A DNA stretch of 64,000 nt from Zhengitettix transpicula (lineage: Eukaryota; Arthropoda; Insecta; Orthoptera; Tetrigidae), in NCBI GenBank assembly GCA_037074705.1, contig CM073595.1:73456139-73520138 (forward strand). The letters are read 5' to 3'. The notes beneath the pieces are model-generated. The model saw nothing but the letters and a program-made list of their open reading frames with translations, did not search any database and was not told where the DNA came from. Of the stretch, positions 23,252-33,297 are shown one piece after another (within the stretch, counting starts at the first letter, position 1; each line of letters begins with the position of its first letter). The position numbers and the translations under genes are program-made.

Positions 23252-23744
23252 ATCAGAAATTCCAATTCCGACTTACTGCTGGTTTTGCTTATATTCCAAT
23301 AAAATTATTTAAAAGTTGTGCGGCGCGCTTCTTCTCTACAATAGAGAACGTCATGGAAACGTTGCTGCCTGCGGAATGACCCGGATAGAAATCCGAGAAG
23401 CTATTCTTAATTCCAAACCGGGAAAGCCTTCGATCTTTAATAACTGTTATTTAGATTTATAATCGATAAAGTAATGCTTAATTTATAGAGTCGAAGTTGC
23501 GAACGATGTCTGGTTACATGCCTTCCTTTTTCACATACGTATTGATTAGGTCGCACCAAATGAAATTTATTATCCGGGAATATAATTACAAAGCAACCGT
23601 AAATAATAGATTACTTATACAGATTATAAAAGCACTCACACCATTTTATTTGATCATTTGAACATTTAAAAAAATCTCATATGGAGGTTGAAGAAGTTAT
23701 ATTAAAGTCGCCGTTATCTGGATGGCATTTCAAGGCTTGCTTTT
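23252..23744. other. No recognised gene; could include a decayed LTR
   Basis: See the possible primer-binding site at 23228-23251. There is no other structure. Confidence 0.3.
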
Positions 23745-23946
23745 AATTGGAAATTATTTCGATTTGAGCAGAAAACAGAACGACGAATTGTCGTTTTCAT
23801 GTATTTGTTTTCATGACGGATTGTTTCTCTCTCAAGACTTCCAAAAATTGGAAATTATTTCGATTTGAGCAGAAAACAGAACGACGAATTGTCGTTTTCA
23901 TGTATTTGTTTTCATGACGGATTGTTTCTCTCTCAAGACTTCCAAA
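23745..23946 (+). repeat. Perfect 101-bp tandem duplication
   Basis: The 101-base unit beginning 'aattggaaattatttcg' at 23745 is repeated without any difference I can see from 23846. Each unit contains the near-palindrome 'aacgacgaattgtcgtt'. It is either very recent or an assembly artefact. Confidence 0.95.
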
Positions 23947-24580
23947 AATGCAAAATTTAACCATTTCCACCCTACCCCCGTAAATATAATACCCGGTTCA
24001 TTTATTAGCTCCACGAGACCAATTACAATTCCGCAAATTATTATTGCCTCCTAATTAATTAATTCTTTTAGAATCAGGTCATCATCAAACGTATTAGTTG
24101 CTTTGCTAATTCTCAATAAGTTTAGTAATCGCTTCTAAAGTATGAAGTAAGGGTACACTTCATTAAATTATAGCTTGTCTTGATTGGATTGGATTGCATT
24201 GAGGCAACATTTTAGAAGACTAGTTTATTAGTAAATAATGCAGTAGAAGCAATTAACAACAGGTACTCTCCGTTTTCACGCAATGTTAAGTTTAAGTGAT
24301 TCCCGAGATTTTGTTCCAAGAGTTTCGTTCGACGTTAATTGAACTTACGAAATTATTAAGTTGAAAAGTTAGTATTGAAGTTTAATGTAAAAGTTAATAC
24401 GACGTTAAGAGATTATTAAAAGGGTTTAGTTAACTTTAAAAGAAAATTTATTACGACGTTGATAGTTATTTGTACAAGACAGTTTGTGTTAGAGAAACAG
24501 GCTACATGAGGGGAAACCACGTGATGTCAACTTTAATAGCATAGGAGGGGATTTGAAAGGCCTGATAGGCACAGATAGAG
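23947..24580. other. No recognised gene
   Basis: AT-rich sequence with no structure beyond short poly-A/T stretches. Confidence 0.5.
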
Positions 24581-24584
24581 GAAG

Positions 24585-24785
24585 GTAGCCAAGGGTTAAC
24601 TACGACCACATCTATGGATTAAGGATCCTACCCGGTATTCGCCTAAAAGTGATACAAGACAACACCTATAAAACCTGCATCAACTAAGCGGGAGTGGGGT
24701 TTGCTTTGGGGACGCAGTATTCCCTTCTCCGTGCCTCGAACAGTTTAGGAGGCAGTCGGCCGACTGTTCCAATGGGATCATAGTA
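24585..24785 (+). repeat. Dispersed repeat E, copy 1
   Basis: Homologous, in the opposite orientation, to 36815-37025. Shared words in order are 'gggttaactacgacc', 'taagg.tcctacc.gg.attcgccta', 'tggggtttgctttg', 'attcc..tctcc..gcctcg', and 'aggaggcagt(c/t)ggc(c/t)gact..tccaatgg'. It is GC-richer than its flanks and about 200 bp, which fits a SINE, but no Pol III promoter box is evident. Confidence 0.7.
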
Positions 24786-26554
24786 AAGTTTGAATCATAA
24801 AGGAAGTGCATATGGTATCAACTGCGAGGTGTGATTGAGACTTCTTTGAATGTGGAACAGTCTTTAGGACTGAATTTAAAAATTCTATGATGTACAGTTT
24901 CAAATATAAAATAGAGGCTGATTTAAGTAATCAATATATTACAAATAAAAAATCCTTGAAGAACAATTTATTTAATTATAATCAACCATAGATCAGCATA
25001 AAATTATTGTTACTATAGATAATAATAATAATAACCCTACACAGTCACCAGCTGAATTACTATTTATAATTAGGGAAGCGTTCAACAACTTATGTCGTAT
25101 CCTAAATTATTATACAATTATTACAAGAACATTATTAACAATTGAAAAGTACAGAGTCAAAAAGATATTCTTTAAAACACATACCTTATAGTTGTAACAA
25201 GCATAAAAATGGTAAAACTACAGAACATAAATACGCATTGTTTGATTTTTACTTCGTCACAGTTTCCGTGCGTGTCAGCACAACGGGCTTAATACTATCA
25301 TGTAAACAAGTTTATACAGTCAAGGTAGTCCGATATATCGAGTGTCGATATTAGAACTGCAATCGTTATAGTGATGTTAACGATCATTAAAGTGTATAAA
25401 TAATAACTACAAACCTCTAAGAATCAGTTAAGTCATTAACACAACATAATTAAAAATTAAGTAATTAAAATTATAACAATTGTACAATATTATGAATAAC
25501 TTATTACCTATGTAAGTTACGATTATAACAGTCCACGAACGAACACAAACTACGATAGTTTTTTATTTGTGTTAACGTATACGGCTATAGGAAATAAGTT
25601 TCGTTTTATGGGAATTTCGGTGAGAAATATTAATATTATTTAATTCCGTTAAATCCTGGTTGTTTTACCTTCCGGAATAATAAACAGTAATACAATGCTG
25701 ACTGTATACGGTTTACTACTATTATCTTTAATCATTAAAAAACATTCCTTTTTAACATCTCCAATATAATTGTTCAATTTGATAAAAAGATTGAAAAAAA
25801 TTATGTTTGTAATTTTCAACATTCTTGTAAGTGAATAATAAATGTTACTAATCATAAAGTAATTACAAGCCAATTTTTTTCAATCTTTTTTCAAATTCAA
25901 CAATTAAGTTGATGTTAAAAACGATTTTTTAAATTGATTCAAGATAATAATAATAAACTATATACAGTCACCAGAGAATTACTGTTTATTATTATGGAAG
26001 GTAAAACAACTGGAAAGTCACTTGACGATCATCTAGGAGCTTTAACTGCCACAATATATTTTAAGTACTGTTTACCGTACATGTAAAAGAACTCCAGTCA
26101 CGTTAAATACAGGTATATATAAAGAAATATATTAATCCTCGAGTTTTTATTTTATATTTTAAACATATAAAAATGTTAGTGTCTTGTAAAACATTTCGAC
26201 CCGTAGATATGATAAATTATAACCAAAATACAACTGAAACAACAAAATAATATATATAATTAATATGTTAAAATCATTACGTAAGAGATTTGATATCATA
26301 ATTTGAACATAATTTATGAACACGTAAAGTTTATTCAGTTACAGAAAGATGTAATAATTAAGTTTATTTTACAGATTTGTAATGCCAATTGTCAAAAGCT
26401 ACGATTTAAAAAATTAAGCTGTTTGGTGCTGGTTAATAGTTTTTCTAATAATCAATAATAAAAAAAGACTTTACAGTATTTCCTCAATACTTACAATTAT
26501 TTCAGTACCATTATATCGCTATTTTACTAATATGTTAGCGGAAAGAGTTTTAAT
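24786..26554. other. No recognised gene; very AT-rich
   Basis: Long AT-rich tract. Frames 25142-25354 and 25649-25873 are of low complexity. Confidence 0.5.
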
Positions 26555-26569
26555 TTACTGGTATTCTCT

Positions 26570-26975
26570 GGAAACCATGGGATGATGACATATGCGACGG
26601 TATGGAATAAAACAAGTGTACGTGTTGAGCCAGCGACGCCTCGCCTTTAAGCACGCTGCAGGGAATTTTCTCCTCTTCGTTGCTAAAATCCCAAAGTAAG
26701 TTTTGAAAGGCGGAATGGACGTGGGTCTGGGCTGACTTGTGCAGAGGCCGAACCTGTGACGATCGATTTCGCGAGGGGAAGCGAGCGTCACAGGGCGAAC
26801 ATTACTGTCCTCGGATTCTGGGGAAGAGCTCGGAGCTCGTTCAGCAATGAACGAACATTGTCGGAGCTCGACCGAATATATGCCCTAGCGGTTCTATTAT
26901 CGCCCACACACACACCCAACCGCTTTATGGTCGTCGCACGAAGGGCTCAGATAGACGCTCGGTGACAATCTCTTC
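26570..26975. other. GC-rich, CpG-containing island with a hairpin
   Basis: About 400 bases of clearly higher GC and CpG content than the flanks. It contains CCTGTGACG ... CGTCACAGG (9-bp arms near 26750 and 26790), repeated 'cggagctcg' words (26829-26871) and a short (CA)n tract near 26909. Overlapping frames run on both strands (78 codons minus, 69 codons plus, 82 codons minus), none recognisable. It could be a promoter/first-exon region or part of an unknown transposon. I cannot decide. Confidence 0.3.
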
Positions 26976-28444
26976 ATATTCAAATCTGACAACCTATACA
27001 CCCATAATTTATCTAGATAATGGAGAGAATTGCCACCTCGTGGTCCATCGCCGCGTTTAAAAGATATTCGCATATAACATTCGTATTTTAAGACACAGGC
27101 ACATACAAGACGAAGCAATAATTCATACCGTTTGCGTATGAGCAAATTAATTTCCTTGCAAATAAATTGAGCTCAGCAGACACTGCAGTTAAAATTAAAC
27201 CTATTTTCAACTAAATATGTTAACTTTGTATGCTATCATTTTTTGTTTTTATTTCACGTATGTTTTCTGTGGCAATTCTTCAAGAACGTCAGAAATTACG
27301 TTATTAGATGGATGTATCGATTTTCATTAAGAATTTGCTGAAGGAAGAGGGCTTCTGAAAAACATGTCATTAATTTATCTTTCATGTCAGTATAACCATG
27401 CGATTCGTGATAAAAAAATAACGACCATCTATTCACAGACTATTCAGATGTACACAATTTTAATCGATGGAGCATGAACTGGGAGGAGTAAACTCGCAGT
27501 ACTCATTACACAGTTTCAAAAAATAATAAAATTTTGCACGAACCCATGTAACTGAATGAATAATCTTAAAGTAAGCTTCCTGTGTCTTCATGACTGATAG
27601 CAGTCTTAATTAAACTATATTACCGATTTCTGATTCATCCCACGCCCTTGAAACCTGAATTCTGAAATAGGGTTCGATTAATGTGGTTGTAATAAATCAT
27701 ATGTAACAATTTCATCCATTTTTATTCCAGTGAAAATGACGTGAAAATATATTCTGTAAGTAAATTATGTTGGGTTTGGAACATAGGATAAAGTAGGGTG
27801 ATTCACAGGAAAAAAAACCAGATATGTGATTACATCTATAATTGGGCATTAAAAATAATTCTGAATGAAAACAATATATTAAACTGCATTGTATAAATAA
27901 CTAAAATATAATACATATACAAGTGTCAATGTATTGGGAAGTTTTAGTCGTAGCGCCTATTTTGTTACCACATAATTGACATATTTACAAGTTTCAGGTT
28001 CCTGATCACTGTGAAACCAGCGGCGGTGTTACTACCTTGTAGATGAGAACTTGCAACAGATGAGAAATTTGAACCACATGAAACTTCTTAAATGAGTAGA
28101 TCTTCAGAAGAGAGGAGATAAGAGTTTGAACATTTTATTTGCTAGAGCTGGAATGTCAACTATCCTCCATCTTATAGTAAATAGTATTTGTACATGTTTA
28201 AACTTGTCCTAAGGTCGGATATATTTCCCACAGATTAGTGAATTATTATTCACATTAATGTAGTAACGTCAGAGTTTACGTCATGTAACGTCAGGGCAAA
28301 TGCTAGTTGTTTAAATTTTGCTTTTTCAGATGGAGCGTTGATAATTTTTAAATATAGAAAGAATTTAATTATGTTAACTAAATAGTGTTTCAAAAATAGA
28401 GATGTATTTCACTGCATCATTAGCGATTATAACATCACAGTAAC
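26976..28444. other. No recognised gene
   Basis: AT-rich sequence with no supported feature. Confidence 0.5.
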
Positions 28445-28458
28445 TATATTGTCTCTAC

Positions 28459-28625
28459 TACTACTACTACTACTCCTTGGCCTACTGAGACGACTGATAG
28501 ACCGTCTTCTTACATGATTTAAGAGTGACACCTGGTCAGAGTATCAATTCTCCCTCAGTTTTCGTGACCAGTACGAGCACAACCCTCGATGCCCATGCCG
28601 GGATTTGAACTCGGGAGCTCGGTGA
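28459..28625 (-). mobile_element. tRNA-derived SINE, 5'-truncated, with 14-bp target-site duplications
   Basis: The direct repeats TATATTGTCTCTAC at 28445-28458 and 28626-28639 bracket the element exactly. Read on the minus strand it starts at 28625 with 'tcaccgagctcccgagttc', whose GAGTTCAAATCCC segment is a good Pol III B box. A box A is not present, which suggests 5' truncation of the tRNA head. It continues through a body ending 'agtcgtctcagtaggccaagg' and closes with a (TAG)n/(GTA)n tail at 28459-28475, as many insect SINEs do. Length is about 167 bp. Related diverged copies lie at 1540-1665 and 15700-15985. Confidence 0.88.
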
Positions 28626-28639
28626 TATATTGTCTCTAC

Positions 28640-29369
28640 ACTTTTTACAATTTATTCACGTCCCAACAACGTAATAAAATTATCTTCTACCCTATTTTGT
28701 CGTCCAATATCGTTGACAACTCAACATTTTGAAGAGTTTCCAGTTCGTATGCATCTGTACAATTATTTACTTAATACGAACTTATTCTCCTTACTATAAA
28801 ATTCCTCTTATCTATACACATTGCAAAAGATAGACCACTTTTCTACACAAATACATTTTCTTCGCTGTGATTCTTAATTTATCTGTACTTATATTTAATT
28901 CACTGACTGCAAAGCACCTACACAAATTTTAATATTCAACAGTGTCCGAGTAATCACATCATCCGCACAGCCAGACTTCAGTTTTCATATTAAAAATTAC
29001 AGAAATGGGCGGCGAAATTTATTCATATTGAGCCGAAAGGCGGAGAGGCAAAGTTCGGCGGCCAGGATCGGAAACAGATAGAACACTGCTCCACGTGCCA
29101 GTGCAGGTCACATCCTTGCCAAGATATAAAATAAAATAAAAATTTATTACAGAAACCTCCCAAACTAAGAAAATATTTTCGAAGACCAAAAATTTGAAAT
29201 TTGATTATCTTAATAAAACAATTACAGTTTGCCACAGAAGTTCTGAAAGAAATACTGAAACATAATTATAGTTTAAACATCGAAAAATTAACGTAACGTT
29301 AAAACCTTATTCCAAGCGACTTACATGGATCGAAACATTTTGGGTGTATTGAAAAAAAAAAGGAATGGT
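28640..29369. other. No recognised gene
   Basis: AT-rich sequence. The minus frame 29023-29235 is not recognisable. Confidence 0.5.
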
Positions 29370-29470
29370 AATTAATTTCAATGGCTAGACTGACACTGAA
29401 ATCAACACAAATAAAAAACACTACGTTCCGTCCCTAATTTTGGCATACATCAGAAATCATAATAATAGTT
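29370..29470 (-). mobile_element. Penelope-like tail, hammerhead-like (degenerate)
   Basis: On the minus strand: TTTCTGATGTA, a GCC...(A)GGGAC imperfect stem, then GGAAC and GTAGTG. The following 'tagtgttttttatttgtgttgatttca' matches the copy at 2283-2365. Relative to a canonical hammerhead the core has CTGATGT and GGAA changes, so cleavage activity is unlikely. Confidence 0.5.
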
Positions 29471-29904
29471 GAAAAATACGACACGTAAATAATTATTTTT
29501 AGTTATAAAATTTCTTCAATGATGTTTAATTTTTGTATTCTAAAATTTCAAAAAAACATTTAAAGATGTGTTTAGAAAAGTTGTTATATTTAATTATACA
29601 AAATGAATTTAAACTTACAATTTGATTTACAAAGTTCCAAAAACTTCAATGAGTAGGAAATTTAAATTTATTCAAAATTATTTTTCTATCATCTTAAATA
29701 TTTTTTGGAACCTACGAATTGAAGATATTGTCACTTTATACACTCAAATTAAAAGTTTGAAATTATTTTGTATCATTGAATGTAACAAATCTTCTCAACA
29801 CAAGTTGTCAAATGTTTCTTGAAATTTTATATTACAAAAAATTTAATCATTAAAGAATTTTTATCCAAAAATTTATTATTAAAGTTTCATAATTTTTAAC
29901 TATC
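29471..29904. other. AT-rich interval between two inverted hammerhead-like tails
   Basis: Low-complexity, very AT-rich. A 66-codon + frame (29622-29822) has no identifiable motif. The interval lies between a minus-strand tail and a plus-strand tail, but I see no coding remnant in it. Confidence 0.4.
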
Positions 29905-29990
29905 ATCAAGCTCGCCCGATGAATCCCAAAACTAGGGACGAAACGAAGTGTTTTTTTTGTTTGTCTACGTGTATTGTTTTGAATATCAAT
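29905..29990 (+). mobile_element. Penelope-like tail, hammerhead-like (near-intact core)
   Basis: CCGATGA (29916-29922; one change from CTGATGA) is followed by an ATCCC...GGGAC imperfect stem (29923-29927, 29935-29939), the loop AAAACTA, and GAAAC at 29940-29944. 'gaagtgtttttttt' follows, parallel to 'tagtgttttt' in the other copies. The layout is that of hammerhead stem II with both conserved core boxes. Confidence 0.55.
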
Positions 29991-31014
29991 GTTTCCGTTG
30001 AAGTGGATATTTGGTATTAAAATTGTTCCGACTAATTGACCATTATATTTATTTACTTTGTTAATATACGTCAGATAAAATATCAATATGTTGTTAACTA
30101 TTCTACAATAGTATTATTCAAATTTAGTATTCATTTTTAAATATTACGATTTACGCGTCTGCTTGTTCAGTTTCTTATAACAATCCTATAACAGTTTCAA
30201 ATCTCAAAAGTATAATAAAAAATGGTATACCTCAAGTACAGTAAACATTGAATGGTTTGAATCCAAAATAAATAAGTACATTAGCCCTGAGTAATTCCCC
30301 ATCTATTGCTTTTTCTTATTACCAAAATCTGTATAATACACTACAACATATCCAAGGTTAAGCATTTATATTTTATTTAACACTTTTAAAATTTCGTTTC
30401 AAAGCCAATTTAAAGTTCAACGCTAACTACTTCATTTGCCACAACCCATGTGAAAAACAAAGTGTAATTAGGAACATGGAACATGAAATACAACCAGTTA
30501 TTAATATAATTTTTATTGAAAGTATAGTGATTTGACCTGTAAAACGTTCTTATTGTTGTTGAAACCAGATTATGTGGAGGCCAAAAGAAATGCAGCATGA
30601 TTTACTAGTGTGTCCCGCAGGTTGTCTACTTTGCCTACATTCATATGTAGCGTCAATTACGGGAAATATTATAACTTAACAGACAGATTTTCCTACTTGA
30701 GTTATAGTTAAAATGCGACCGCATTTCGAAACCAATTTGACAAAGACAGACGTTGAATATTAGTTTGTTGCGTGCGCTGGCTGAGGGGAAATTTATATTC
30801 AGGAAAGTCTCCTAGGATGAAATTTTCCTCTGGACTTTCAGGAAGAGTAAACGAGATAACTGGCTCGGTTCTTTAAATTTTGTTGGCTCTGTAACCTATG
30901 TATTTCCACCTCGTACTACAATTGTGTGAAATACAAATTTTTTTAAATCGACATTCTTTCCATCTTAGTAGATCTAAATCTAAATGGAAAGATAAATTAA
31001 CGTCCATTACAACA
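29991..31014. other. No recognised gene
   Basis: AT-rich sequence. The minus frame 30410-30598 is not recognisable. Confidence 0.5.
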
Positions 31015-31082
31015 AGCAATTAAAATATTATATTCAACATAATGACGTTTCTGTACATTTTTGTACACTCATCAGGTTTTTT
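31015..31082 (-). ncRNA. Hammerhead-ribozyme-like motif in a Penelope-type tail (best core)
   Basis: On the minus strand CCTGATGA (core CTGATGA at + 31069-31075) is followed by G, TGTAC, AAAAAT, GTACA, and then GAAAC (GAAA at + 31048-31051). The 5-bp TGTAC/GTACA stem sits exactly where hammerhead stem II belongs, and both invariant boxes (CUGAUGA and GAAA) are intact. Downstream 'gtcattatgttgaatataatatttt' is like other Penelope tails here. Stems I and III and the cleavage-site triplet are not obvious, so it may be a minimal or inactive form. Confidence 0.5.
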
Positions 31083-31330
31083 TATATTATGTTTCTATGG
31101 TAACAGAATTTTCTGTCATAAGTGGTGAAATCACAAAATTTTATGAGTTTTTTCTTCTCAAAATTCACCTGATATGAAAAACAAGAATATTATTATATTA
31201 ATTTAATTAATTAACGAACTGATTTAAATTCTCCGTACAGAAAACTAACTCCATTATATTTTCAAGGAAAAATAAAACAGAAAACATCTCACTAAAAAAT
31301 TGTGCATAGTAAAACCCAACTGTTAACTCA

Positions 31331-33297
31331 ATTAAAATTCTGGGCACAATATTTTATCAAAAATCTTCATACGAGAAGCAAAACAACTATTCAATCTAAG
31401 AATGCAAGAAACGATTGAGTATACTAAAAACGCTTGGCTGCAAAAATAGGGGAGCGGACAAGAAAATATTGCTTCTAACTTATATGGCCCTAATAAGACC
31501 CAAAATAGACACTGTCTGTGCTCTATATCAATCATCCACCGAAGCAATGCTCAAGAAACTGGACGCATTTCGTAAGTCAGGTTGTTTCCATACTAGCGCG
31601 ACCAGAAGCATTTTCATTGAAGCACAAGAACCAACTCTACAACACAGGAGAGATACTTTAAACCTCAAACGTGCGATTAAAGCGCAATCCTCCTTTAACA
31701 CCACCATTAAAAAGGACGTAACCCTAAAGACGATTCCGCTAAATACAACCCAATATACAATGTAATGTTTTATATGGATAATGGGATTACGCTTAGTTGC
31801 TTATAAGATATTTAAATTTTAAATAGTTAATTATATTGCAGGGAAGAAATTAATAACAATAATTAATAACTCATATTTTATTAACAAAAATAACATTAAC
31901 TTCCTGCTCTCATTATCAGTTTAAATACCCATGGATATTTTACAAAAATAAACAAAATCAGACACAATTTGGAACAGGGGTTGGTGGGCCAAAATGACTT
32001 TGATGAATCGACTTTGATGGGATTATTTTCCGGTACATTACCACTTGCAGATCTGGCATGTCAAGATTTCGCAGATGGCTCGGGCGAATCTCTCTTATTG
32101 TCTGGAAAATCGTCACCTAGATGCCCTAAAGGTTTTCGTCAGCACGACAGTTCCAAAATTTCTGCAAAAACTCACTCTCCAAACCGCAATCACCAACTGA
32201 AACTTGAAAACTAAGTTCCTCTCCATCATTCAACTTCCCCAAAAACTAATTTTCTTCCACTTCAAAGCGTACTGACCGCCAACGAAAAAAACTAAATTCC
32301 GCTCCTAAACCCAACTTCTTCATAACTTCTCCAATACTAACGTATACATCACAAATAATGAAAACTAAATTCTAACTTCTGCTTGCTCCAAAATTCACAC
32401 TCCCTAAAGTAAAACCCAACTAACTTCCGTTTGCTCTGTTAGCTCCTTTCACACCTCGGTTTTTCGAAATTTCCCTCTACTGTTTTTATCCAATGGGAAT
32501 TATATTTGTGCTCCCACAAATCTCAAAAATATTAATAAGCCACGCCCCGTACGGGCTGCAAATAGCCAAATTCAGGGCCGTGGGAAGACATGGCCTCAAT
32601 TGGAACCAATCTTGTGAAGAGTCTTGTCTGAACATGCTAAAATGAACAAAGATTAGCCTAGCCACATACTCACAATTTTGAATGTGTACAAAGGTATGAC
32701 GCGTCGGGGTTGTTTTCGTATCAGCGACTATCTGGGAAGCGAGCATTGACCCTTGCCAGACTCAAGACGAGAATATTAATTGCTCATTATATTTTCTTTC
32801 GTAAAATAAATTAAAATACATGAATAATAAAATAAAATAAATCCAATTAATTTAACCCACCTTTGTACACCACAACAAAAATCAGAAGTATTATGCAGAC
32901 TTTAATTTTCCAAATACCGGAGATGGAAACGCTCCGTTACCGCATCATTTCTATATCGACATTATCTCCAATTAAACAGATAAAATACATAAAAAAACAA
33001 TTATCACTTAAAGAATGGAAGTACAAATTTACCAAACTATGTGACTATTACCTTGGATATAATGAAATATATACCGGCGGATCCAAAAACGACATGGGAA
33101 CTCAAAGCGCATTCTTTTCATCAGAGTCATCATCCAGCGAAACCCTCAACCGAACATCCTCCATCATTACGTCTCAATCAAAGCCATTCGTATGGCAATG
33201 GAACATATTGTTTCATCCAACAACAAAAGCATATAATCCTCAGTGATTACTATTCAAGAATAATAAGAAAGATAGCCAAATACAGACAAAATAAGTA
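31331..33297 (+). pseudogene. Jockey-clade non-LTR retrotransposon, RT C-terminus and RNase H remnant
   Basis: The RT thumb/C-terminal part is readable from 31331: IKILGTIF, a stop, ECKKRLSILKTLGCKN, ADKKILLLTYMALIRPKID, ALYQSSTEAMLKKLDA. The same frame continues to 31762 and ends KTIPLNTTQYTM, then a stop. The RT-to-RNase H linker resumes at about 32851 and leads to IYTGGSKNDMGTQSAFF in frame 1. AIRMAMEHIVSSNNKSI follows in a second frame and IILSDYYSR in a third. In the RNase H domain the first catalytic aspartate of the usual TDGSK motif is glycine (GGC at 33076-33078, one base from GAC). Frameshifts, stops and the ~1.1-kb non-matching interval (about 31765-32845) make it dead. Assignment rests on my recognition of the family motifs in insect Jockey/X-type elements. 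Confidence 0.85.
31765..32845. mobile_element. Probable insertion inside the Jockey remnant
   Basis: About 1.08 kb separates two parts of the RT-RNase H linker that are normally contiguous. The interior has an 81-codon + frame (31969-32214) and an 86-codon minus frame (32486-32746), neither recognisable. Part of it is GC-richer (32500-32760). I could not find terminal inverted repeats or a target-site duplication, so the boundaries are approximate. Confidence 0.35.

Noticed and set aside
28459..28625. Possible functional tRNA gene (B-box-like segment)
   Set aside because: There is no box A and no cloverleaf, and target-site duplications plus related copies show it is a SINE.
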